Origin: an uncultured Lachnoclostridium sp.
Lineage (GTDB): Bacteria > Bacillota > Clostridia > Lachnospirales > Lachnospiraceae
Reading direction: 5' to 3'
Assembly: GCA_902464595.1 (NCBI GenBank)
Contig: CABQJX010000150.1
Location: forward strand, 1-5,390
DNA: 5,390 bases
This document shows, in pieces, positions 1 through 5,390 of the stretch. The notes under the pieces are model-generated. The model was not told the origin of the DNA, searched no databases, and worked only from the letters and a program-made list of their open reading frames with translations. Every line of letters begins with the position of its first letter. The stretch's first letter is position 1. The translations under genes and the position numbers were made by a program.

Positions 1-1033
1 CCTTCTCAATATCAATAAGGGAGCTTCTGGTGTGGAACACATCCACAGCCGGGTATAATCCCTTCTCCGCCACCCTCCGGCTCAGAGTCACCTGACCGTC
101 CAGATGAGTGGTGATCGTCTGAACCGCCTCGTCTGTCATATCGTCGGCCGGAATGTAAATGGCCTGGAAGGAGGTAATGGAGCCTTCCGGAGTAGAATTG
201 ATCCGCTCCTCGATCTCGCTGACCATACTCTCCAAATTGGAGGGATAGCCATTCTCGATGGGCATACGGTTCATATCCGCGCTGATCTCTGAGCTGGCCT
301 GGACGAAGCGATAGATATTGGCGATGAACAAAAGGACGTCCTGATGCTTTTCATCCCGCAGGTATTCCGCGATGGTCAGACCGCTGAATACAGCCTTGCT
401 CCTGGCCATGGAATTTTCCCCCATCTGGCCGAATACCATGGAGATCTTATCCAAAAGGCCGGATTCCTTCATCTCATCGTAAAGCTCCTGTCCTTCCCTG
501 GAGCGCTCGCCTACACCGATGAACACGGAGTTGGACTGAAAGCCCTTGTATACGTTGTTGATCAGCACCGTCTTTCCCACTCCTGCCCCTCCTAAGAGGC
601 CCATCTTAAAGCCCTTTTCCATGGGCGCAAAAAAGTCCAAAACCTTGATGCCTGTCCAAAGGATGCCTCCTCCTGTCTCCACCTCAGACATGAGAAGGGG
701 GCTGCGGTAAACACTTCTGGTGCGGGAGTTCTCCAACTGGCCGCCGTCGATCAGGTTTCCATAAGAATCAAAGACATGGCCCAGGGCGTTCTCTGAATAC
801 TCCGCCGAAAGGCCTTCCTCCTCCAGCTCCATATCCATTCCCCGTCTCAGCCCGTATACGCTGTCAAAGGGAATGGCCCTGGCCGTTTTTCCGGAGGTTT
901 CTGCCACCTCAAACCGGCGTTTTCTCCCTTTCTCATCAATGGTATATAAAATATCCCGCTTCTTCACGGAAATCCCATTTAAAAGGACTTCGATATTAAG
1001 CTCTGATACGGAAATGATCTTTCCTGCTGCCAT
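1..1033 (-). CDS. atpD-like: Divergent F1-type ATPase beta subunit, 3' end outside window
   Basis: Translation of the minus strand from ATG at 1033 gives 344 residues open to the window edge; E. coli beta is about 460, so roughly the last quarter (with the DELSEED region) is missing here. It aligns along its length with beta: GKI at the N-terminus, LGHVFDSYGNLID near 84-96, TGIKVLDFFAP near 127-137, P-loop GGAGVGKT at 148-155, GVGERSREG at 173-181 with the catalytic Glu at 176, and YPAVD at 327-331. The oddities are strong. The Walker B segment reads VLLFIANIYRF, with Ala238 where Asp is nearly invariant. The NEPPG segment is GENSM (205-209), and PLDSTSR is VFHTRSS (332-338). An AGGAG lies 5 bases before the start and overlaps the end of the gamma gene; the gap to the gamma stop is 2 bases. 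The fold and family are clear. Whether it hydrolyses ATP at a normal rate is doubtful. Confidence 0.93.
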   Translation of the reverse strand, partial: MAAGKIISVSELNIEVLLNGISVKKRDILYTIDEKGRKRRFEVAETSGKTARAIPFDSVYGLRRGMDMELEEEGLSAEYSENALGHVFDSYGNLIDGGQLENSRTRSVYRSPLLMSEVETGGGILWTGIKVLDFFAPMEKGFKMGLLGGAGVGKTVLINNVYKGFQSNSVFIGVGERSREGQELYDEMKESGLLDKISMVFGQMGENSMARSKAVFSGLTIAEYLRDEKHQDVLLFIANIYRFVQASSEISADMNRMPIENGYPSNLESMVSEIEERINSTPEGSITSFQAIYIPADDMTDEAVQTITTHLDGQVTLSRRVAEKGLYPAVDVFHTRSSLIDIEK

Positions 1034-1035
1034 GT

Positions 1036-1845
1036 CTACTCCTCTCCTCTGTTCTCCGGCGTTCTGGTCTTCATTTTTACAAAGCTGTCAATAACCCTGG
1101 CAAACTCCTTTTCCCTTCCAGCCCGTATTTCCAGCCGCTTTTTCTCCTCCTCCATCTCGTCAATGCGCTTTAGGGACTCGCTGGTGGCGTTCTGGCGCAT
1201 CAGATTCTCCCCGGCCTTGCTGAACACATCTGCCAGCATGATCTCGTAATTGACATAGGAGATGACAAGATTGTGAAGCATCCGCTCCAGATCCCCCTCC
1301 ACCACAAAGTCGTCCGTGTGGCTATCGGCACGGCGGCCATAGCCCTCCCGGCTGACAGGGTAAAGCTGTTTGTTCCTCAAGTCCACCTGGGTGGTATTTA
1401 CATAGTGATTGTAAAGGATCCGTATTCCGGAATACTGCCGCTCCCGGATTCCCTTTACCACCGCTCTCTGCACCTGGCTCATATCCTGGCGGAAGGCTTC
1501 ACAGTCCTGCTTAAAAAGCAGATGCTCCTGATGGTATACAGTCAGCTTCCTTCCAATCAGGATCTGCACCCCTTCTGTATCTTTTCTCGACTCCTCATTG
1601 ATCCTGGAATTGAAATTGCTGCAAAAGCCGTAATCGCTGCCCAGGTAAATGGTGAGCACCGGCCCCTTTTCATTGACCCGGAGTACTTTCTTATCCAATA
1701 CCAGGTTCCGGTTGTTTAAAATGCCGCTGATCATATCGGACAGCTGTTCCTCCATCAGCTGGTATTTGAGCGCTGTCTTTTTTGCGCTGTCCACCCGCAG
1801 GAGGGAATGAAAATTCATGACCTTCACTACATTCCTTACATTCAT
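1036..1845 (-). CDS. atpG-like: Divergent F1-type ATPase gamma subunit
   Basis: The product has 269 residues (E. coli gamma has 287) and would be the central shaft between the alpha/beta head and the c ring. The best family marks are LGSDYGFCSNFN at 68-79, matching the gamma STDRGLCGGLN motif, and YNHYVNTTQ at 145-153, matching SNKFINTMSQ, followed by LYP. Both terminal helices are altered. The usual N-terminal KITKAMEMVAASKM helix is replaced by an unlike one (about residues 8-38). At the C-terminus the usual ARMxAMxxAT motif is reduced to AGENLMRQNAT (211-221), followed by a highly charged helix with MEEEKKRLEIR, where normal gamma has the N..R...IT.EL.EI signature. The start ATG has AGGTG 7 bases upstream, overlapping the alpha stop codon; the gap to alpha is 10 bases. 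The place in the operon between alpha and beta is canonical. The identity is good; the coupling surfaces are unusual. Confidence 0.9.
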   Translation of the reverse strand: MNVRNVVKVMNFHSLLRVDSAKKTALKYQLMEEQLSDMISGILNNRNLVLDKKVLRVNEKGPVLTIYLGSDYGFCSNFNSRINEESRKDTEGVQILIGRKLTVYHQEHLLFKQDCEAFRQDMSQVQRAVVKGIRERQYSGIRILYNHYVNTTQVDLRNKQLYPVSREGYGRRADSHTDDFVVEGDLERMLHNLVISYVNYEIMLADVFSKAGENLMRQNATSESLKRIDEMEEEKKRLEIRAGREKEFARVIDSFVKMKTRTPENRGEE

Positions 1846-1855
1846 GCCCCTTCAC

Positions 1856-3172
1856 CTACTCTACAATCCCGCGAAAACGCTCCAAAATCTCCTGCTCGCT
1901 CATGGGAGAATACTTGTACTGGTTCAGATTTTCCGACAGAAGGCGGCCCCGTCTCAGGCGCTCCCGCATCTCCCGGCTCATCTCCTCCTCATTGGCCAGC
2001 TCATAGACCTCCTTTGTCTCAAGGTAGCTCAAAAGCTCCCTGCGCACCCTTGCGCCCAGCTTCTTCATCTCCTGTGTCTGAACCGCTCCTCCCAGCCGGG
2101 ATACCGAAAGGCCATAGTTAATGGCTGGCTTCTGTCCTTTTTGGAAGTTTTTGGCAGACAATATGATCTGGCCGTCCGTGATGGAGATAATGTTGGTAGG
2201 GATATAAGCAGTCATGTCTCCTCCCTTTGTCTCCACAATAGGAAGAATGGTCACAGAACCTCCGTTTTTATGCTGGCATCCCTTTTCCAGAAGGCGGGAA
2301 TGGGTATAGAAAATATCCGCCGGATAGGCCTCCCGGCTGGGAGCTTTTCCTGTCAGAAGGGACATTTCCCTATGGGTATTGGCGTGGCGTTTCAGGTCGT
2401 CTATGACTACCAGCACATCGGTTCCCTGAAGCATGTATTCCTCTGCCACTGATACCGCCACATAGGGGGTGAGGTAAAGAACCGGGGAAGGATCATCGTT
2501 GAAGGCAGCCATGATCACCGTGTGCTCCATCGCTCCCCTTCGGTAAAGCTCTTCGTACACATTCCGCACATCCTTTTTTGTCTTTCCGATGGCCACATAA
2601 ATGCACAGCACATCATCTCCCCTCTGGTTTGCAATGGTATCCAGGCAGATCTGGGTCTTTCCTGTCTTCTTGTCTCCTAAGATCAGCTGCCTCTGGCCCC
2701 TTCCAATGGGATAGATCAGGTCAATTCCGGCAATACCGGTTTCCAGGGGCCGGATCACCGGGGTACGGTCCATAATGGGGATGGGCGGCTTTTCGATCTC
2801 AACATGCCTTACATGGTCAAAGGAAGCATTTCCCAGGCGGTCATGTCCGAATATGTCAATGATCCGTCCCACTGAGTCCGGGGAATAGAGGGCATCAAAA
2901 AGCTCCTTCTCAGCAACTACCGGATCGCCTACCTGGATCGCCCCTACTCCCTGTACCACTGCTACCATGACAAAGCTGCGGCGGATGGCGCTTACGTAGC
3001 CTACGGCCCGCTCCCCGATCCTCACCCGCTCCATGAAGGCGGCCTCCTCTAAGCCCTCTACCTCCAGTATATATTCCTTGACAGCCGTTACCCGGCCCAC
3101 CTGATACACATTATCCTCCATCTGCATCTGACGGATCTTCTGGCTGATCCAATCGTCCATATATCTGCCCAT
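1856..3172 (-). CDS. atpA-like: F1-type ATPase alpha subunit, short at the C-terminus
   Basis: The product has 438 residues against about 500-513 in normal alpha. It contains the beta-barrel region at about 20-90, the P-loop GDKKTGKT at 166-173 (E. coli GDRQTGKT), Walker B-like VLVVIDDL at 253-260, PSREAYPADIFYTHSRLLE at 278-296, PTNIISITDGQI at 325-336 and the arginine finger Arg359 in SVSRLGG, the residue that reaches into the beta catalytic site. The alpha-specific Gln position after VAIG is Lys197, so it is still not catalytic in type. It ends soon after a YSPMS motif (421-425) matching YAPMS of E. coli, so about 65-70 residues of the C-terminal helical bundle are absent. The stop is a clean TAG followed at once by the gamma gene, so this is a natural end rather than a visible frameshift. 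AGGAG lies 7 bases before the ATG; the gap to the upstream b-delta gene is 13 bases. Confidence 0.95.
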   Translation of the reverse strand: MGRYMDDWISQKIRQMQMEDNVYQVGRVTAVKEYILEVEGLEEAAFMERVRIGERAVGYVSAIRRSFVMVAVVQGVGAIQVGDPVVAEKELFDALYSPDSVGRIIDIFGHDRLGNASFDHVRHVEIEKPPIPIMDRTPVIRPLETGIAGIDLIYPIGRGQRQLILGDKKTGKTQICLDTIANQRGDDVLCIYVAIGKTKKDVRNVYEELYRRGAMEHTVIMAAFNDDPSPVLYLTPYVAVSVAEEYMLQGTDVLVVIDDLKRHANTHREMSLLTGKAPSREAYPADIFYTHSRLLEKGCQHKNGGSVTILPIVETKGGDMTAYIPTNIISITDGQIILSAKNFQKGQKPAINYGLSVSRLGGAVQTQEMKKLGARVRRELLSYLETKEVYELANEEEMSREMRERLRRGRLLSENLNQYKYSPMSEQEILERFRGIVE

Positions 3173-3185
3173 TGTCTGACTCCTC

Positions 3186-3965
3186 TTACTCTAACCTATC
3201 ATCAATACTGTAATCGTACAGGCGGTCCCTGTAGATCAATTTTATCCCCTCGCAGATGGCGGGATCTGCTTCCCAGCAAACTCCCTCTTCCGGTTCTGCC
3301 GCCTGGGCCGGCGAACTCCTGACCGTCACCTGGTCTGACACGGAGGCAAAGGCCCCCTCCAGCCATTGGGAAAAATCAACGGCGGATCCATTGGGATGCT
3401 CCTTTTTCCACTCCTCATAAACGGCAAGCTGCTTCCCGTCAAAAACCTGGGCCAAAAGCTCCTCCTGCCGCTTTAGAGGAAGAAGGGAGATCTGATACAG
3501 ATTTTCAAAGGTAAGGATCTGCCTCATTCCCTCCAATATGCTCCTCCACTCCTTCTCCTTTTCGGTGTCCTCAGGAAGGCTTTGGCAAAGCTCCCTCACC
3601 ATCTCAGAAACAGGTATGCCAAAAGACTGGCGCACCTGGTTATAGGTTCGGGCAAAGGAGGAGTCCCGGAATACAGCCGTAAAAGCCTGAGGCTTGGGCC
3701 CTTTGGGAACGGCCTTGGAAAAACCATTTTCCCTTTCTTTCTGCCGTTTCTTTTCCATAGCCAAAAGAAACTTCTCCTCTTCTTCCTTTAAAAGCTCCAA
3801 ACGCCGGCTTTTTTCCTCCAGCATCCGATCATACATTCCAAAAAGGCGTCCCGCATCCCGCTCAATCTGCCTTCCGGCTGCCCCGGCCATCTGGCGCAGG
3901 ATAAACAGCATGAATACATTCATGATCACCAGCACCATAAGCACTGCTAAAAATACATAGACCAT
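3186..3965 (-). CDS. Membrane-anchored stator protein, probable b-delta fusion
   Basis: From the ATG at 3965 the product has 259 residues. Residues 2-24 form one hydrophobic membrane helix. Residues 30-80 are a highly charged helix rich in Glu, Lys and Arg, as in the stalk of subunit b. A Pro/Lys linker at about 85-95 leads to a mostly helical middle. The last 30 residues include DPAICEGIKLIYRDRLYDYS and end DDRLE; this resembles the delta/OSCP C-terminus (DxSLIxGxxxRxGDxxxDGSVRGRLE) and the related ends of V-ATPase E and FliH. The place between c and alpha is that of atpF-atpH, and there is no separate delta gene, which supports a fusion. I reject an upstream in-frame ATG at 4028: it lacks a Shine-Dalgarno sequence and would overlap the c gene. 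The b part rests on architecture and position more than on sequence; the delta part on a short tail motif. Confidence 0.78.
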   Translation of the reverse strand: MVYVFLAVLMVLVIMNVFMLFILRQMAGAAGRQIERDAGRLFGMYDRMLEEKSRRLELLKEEEEKFLLAMEKKRQKERENGFSKAVPKGPKPQAFTAVFRDSSFARTYNQVRQSFGIPVSEMVRELCQSLPEDTEKEKEWRSILEGMRQILTFENLYQISLLPLKRQEELLAQVFDGKQLAVYEEWKKEHPNGSAVDFSQWLEGAFASVSDQVTVRSSPAQAAEPEEGVCWEADPAICEGIKLIYRDRLYDYSIDDRLE

Positions 3966-3970
3966 ATGAG

Positions 3971-3974
3971 CCTC
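3971..3974 (-). promoter_or_regulatory. Ribosome binding site that decides the b-delta start
   Basis: GAGG lies 5 bases upstream of the ATG at 3965. A second AGGAG (3979-3983) overlaps the c-subunit stop codon but is 13 bases away, which is long. Together they favour the start at 3965 over the ATG at 4028. Confidence 0.6.
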
Positions 3975-3981
3975 GATTCTC

Positions 3982-4227
3982 CTAGGAAAGGAAAGGGTTA
4001 AAGAACATGAGCATAAAAACAAAGGCAAACAGGAGCAGCAAAAGCACAGTGAGAACCACCGCCACGATCATCACTCCCTGTATAATATCGCTCTTTGTCT
4101 CAGGGTTCCGTCCAATGGCCTCTGCCACCTTCGCACCCAAAATCCCCAGGCCGATCCCTGCGCCCAAAAAAGCCAGGCCCAGGATCAGCCCGATGGCTGT
4201 CATGGTTGAAGCTAAAATCTGTTCCAT
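3982..4227 (-). CDS. atpE-like: F-type c subunit (proteolipid) lacking the ion-binding carboxylate
   Basis: This is an 81-residue double hairpin. Helix 1 (about 8-35) carries the glycine packing motif GAGIGLGILGAK at 22-33, followed by the polar loop EAIGRNPE at 36-43, equal to the ARQPE loop that binds gamma and epsilon. Helix 2 (about 48-76) is very hydrophobic. Counting from the loop Arg (Arg40, equal to Arg41 of E. coli), the position of the essential Asp61/Glu is Thr60 (codon at 4048-4050). Helix 2 holds no Asp or Glu, and helix 1 has none within the membrane either; the only acidic residues are Glu2, Glu36, Glu43 and Asp47. The protein can probably still form a ring and hold the shaft but should not carry protons or sodium in the known way. 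AGGAG lies about 7 bases before the ATG. Family membership is very clear; the function is likely changed. Confidence 0.93.
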   Translation of the reverse strand: MEQILASTMTAIGLILGLAFLGAGIGLGILGAKVAEAIGRNPETKSDIIQGVMIVAVVLTVLLLLLFAFVFMLMFFNPFLS

Positions 4228-4297
4228 AATGTTTTCTCCTCTTTATGTATCTGACTGACTCTGTGGTTCCCTTTCCTGGCTTATATTCCCGAAAATG
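4228..4297. other. Intergenic gap without a visible terminator
   Basis: These 70 bases separate the surface protein from the c gene. I see no GC-rich hairpin with a T-run on the minus strand and no convincing -35/-10 pair, only AT-rich stretches. The AGGAG for the c gene lies at its left end. This fits read-through from the upstream gene, but a weak promoter cannot be excluded. Confidence 0.45.
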
Positions 4298-5390
4298 TCA
4301 GGCGTCAGACGGATCACTGCCGGATCCTCCGCTGTTTTCCGAGCTTCCGCTTCCGGAACTGCTTCCGCCGGAGCTTCCCTCCGAATCGCCGCTTCCGGAA
4401 CTGCTTCCGCCAGAGCTTCCTTCCGAATCGCCGCCTCCAGAACTGCTTCCGCCAGAGTTTCCTTCCGAATCGCCGCTTCCAGAACTGCTTCCGCCGGAGC
4501 TTCCGCTTCCAGTCCCTGTATTTTCTGAACTGCCGGATCCGTCTTCCGTATCATTGGATCCGTCTCCTGCACTGTCTCCTGTACCGCCGCCAAGGCTTCC
4601 GCTGCCGTCGCTTTCCTCTTCTTTGCTGTCCTGGTCTTCGGGACTGCCGGTTCCGTTTCCTGAACTGTCACCGGATGCCCCGCTGTTCTCCTGGCTTTCT
4701 CCCTGTCCGGCGCTTTCGCTTTCACTGCTTTGTGCATCTCCCGGAGCCGTATCCTGAGAGCCCTCTGTTTCTTCCATATGCTGGCCTCCTGTGTTTCCTC
4801 CGGATGCAGATCCTCCTGCAGAAATCCCGCCAGGAGCCTGATTGCTTCCGTCATAATCCGGCACTTTAAAGGAGGCCTGTCCCGTCACCTGGGCTTCTCC
4901 CTGGTTCATGGTGAGAAAGACGGTCAGATACAGGCCGCTGTAACCGCCCGACTCCTCCGGATAAGAAATGGTTCCCGACACCACTCCCGACTGGGGGCGG
5001 CTGGAGGTCAGATCGATGGTAAACCCTGTCACAGGCTGTCCACTTTCATCAAGCACCTGGATCTTGGGATCCGTAAGGCCCAGATCCTTGTCAAAGGAAG
5101 CTTTAAAACGGACATATGCTTTGGTCACCTTCTCTATAGTCAGGTCGATGCTGTTCCTGCTGGTTTCCCCATAGGTCACATCCATGACCACATCGTTCCC
5201 CTCGTCGTCCAGATAGGAAAGGGTCAATTTGTATCTGGAATCCTCCTCCAGGTTGTAAACCGTATATTCGATATCCGATGCGTCCAGATCATAGCTCTTT
5301 CCCTTATCCAGGACAGCCCTTGTCTGTGGGTTCACCTTTTGTACCTTTAGGCGCACAACACCGTAATACATAAGGGGATCCTCTACCAGG
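4298..5390 (-). CDS. 3' end of a probable surface protein with Fn3-like domains and a Ser/Gly-rich acidic tail
   Basis: The frame is open to the right edge: codons for LVEDPL precede the Met at 5371 without a stop, so I treat the gene as entering from outside. A GAGG 8 bases before that Met leaves a local start possible. Numbered from that Met, residues 1-170 are beta-rich, with alternating hydrophobic residues and phrases such as YNLEEDSRYKLTLSYLDDEG typical of Fn3/Ig-like extracellular folds. Residues about 172-357 are almost only Ser, Gly, Asp, Glu, Asn and Thr and should be disordered and acidic. Four 14-residue repeats lie at 292-347. There is no LPXTG, no C-terminal membrane helix and no signal peptide in the part seen. 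I do not recognise a named family. It occupies the position just before c where subunit a normally lies, and probably shares the transcript. Extracellular location is inferred from composition. Confidence 0.8.
   Translation of the reverse strand, partial: LVEDPLMYYGVVRLKVQKVNPQTRAVLDKGKSYDLDASDIEYTVYNLEEDSRYKLTLSYLDDEGNDVVMDVTYGETSRNSIDLTIEKVTKAYVRFKASFDKDLGLTDPKIQVLDESGQPVTGFTIDLTSSRPQSGVVSGTISYPEESGGYSGLYLTVFLTMNQGEAQVTGQASFKVPDYDGSNQAPGGISAGGSASGGNTGGQHMEETEGSQDTAPGDAQSSESESAGQGESQENSGASGDSSGNGTGSPEDQDSKEEESDGSGSLGGGTGDSAGDGSNDTEDGSGSSENTGTGSGSSGGSSSGSGDSEGNSGGSSSGGGDSEGSSGGSSSGSGDSEGSSGGSSSGSGSSENSGGSGSDPSDA
4331..4498 (-). repeat. Four in-frame 42-bp tandem repeats
   Basis: Four copies of a 42-base unit encode SGGSSSGSGDSEGN-like 14-residue blocks; the last copy has diverged (SGGSSSGSGSSENS). 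The copies differ by a few bases, so they are not fresh duplications. The unit length is a multiple of three, so gain or loss of a copy would change the tail length without breaking the frame. Looser Ser/Gly-rich sequence continues upstream to about 4840. Confidence 0.85.

Noticed and set aside
1273..1719. Plus-strand frame of 148 codons opposite gamma, and similar frames opposite alpha (1817-2452) and beta (104-595)
   Set aside because: Each lies wholly opposite a clear ATPase gene and shows no family resemblance.
3966..4028. Longer b-delta start at the ATG at 4028
   Set aside because: No Shine-Dalgarno sequence, a 47-base overlap with the c gene, and a Cys/Ser/Arg-containing leader before a good membrane helix; the ATG at 3965 has GAGG at 5 bases.
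1..4227. Ordinary housekeeping ATP synthase operon
   Set aside because: The c carboxylate and beta Walker B Asp are absent, b and delta appear fused, alpha is short and no a subunit precedes c; only the order alpha-gamma-beta is standard.
4228..4297. Terminator or strong promoter between the surface protein and c genes
   Set aside because: No stable hairpin with a T-run and no paired -35/-10 boxes are visible on the minus strand.
4331..4498. Repeat cluster as a CRISPR array
   Set aside because: The units are contiguous, with no unique spacers, and they are in-frame coding sequence.
4245..4757. Plus-strand open frame rich in Pro, Leu, Glu and Ser with PELLPPELPSES-like repeats
   Set aside because: It is the complement of the Ser/Gly repeat region; the minus-strand frame joins a folded domain and fits the operon, while this one has no clear ribosome binding site or partner.

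Overview
The window carries one compact set of genes, all on the minus strand, so the biological order runs from the right end to the left end. The gene order, strong AGGAG-type ribosome binding sites, Clostridia-like protein sequences and moderate GC suggest a Firmicute, perhaps a mid-GC member of the Lachnospiraceae. That assignment is an impression, not a measurement.

Layout in transcription order: (1) 5390-4298, the 3' end of a large, probably extracellular protein with beta-rich, Fn3-like domains and a long Ser/Gly/Asp/Glu tail that includes four 42-bp tandem repeats. (2) 4227-3982, a two-helix c-type (proteolipid) subunit. (3) 3965-3186, a protein with one N-terminal membrane helix, a charged helical stalk and a delta/OSCP- or E/FliH-like C-terminus, best read as a b-delta fusion. 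(4) 3172-1856, a short alpha subunit. (5) 1845-1036, a divergent gamma subunit. (6) 1033-1, the first three quarters of a beta subunit that leaves the window. Gaps between the five ATPase genes are 16, 13, 10 and 2 bases, and each gene has its own Shine-Dalgarno sequence. The gap between the surface protein and the c gene is 70 bases and shows no terminator.

This does not look like an ordinary energy-conserving ATP synthase. The c subunit keeps its glycine-rich first helix and polar loop, but the membrane carboxylate of helix 2 is replaced by Thr60 and no other acidic residue lies within either helix. The beta subunit keeps its P-loop and catalytic Glu, but the Walker B Asp is Ala238, and the usual NEPPG and PLDSTSR motifs are rewritten. 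Alpha lacks most of the C-terminal helical domain. No a subunit (atpB) or separate delta gene is present, and the place just upstream of c, where a would normally lie, is taken by the surface protein.

My inference is that this is an F1-like ATPase, with a c-ring-like membrane base and a single b-delta stator, that has lost ion translocation and been coupled to another job. Candidate jobs are moving, assembling or exporting the surface protein encoded upstream, by analogy with FliI/FliH in flagellar export and with the F1-like ATPases of mycoplasmas. The sequence supports the loss of key residues directly. The proposed role is a hypothesis.
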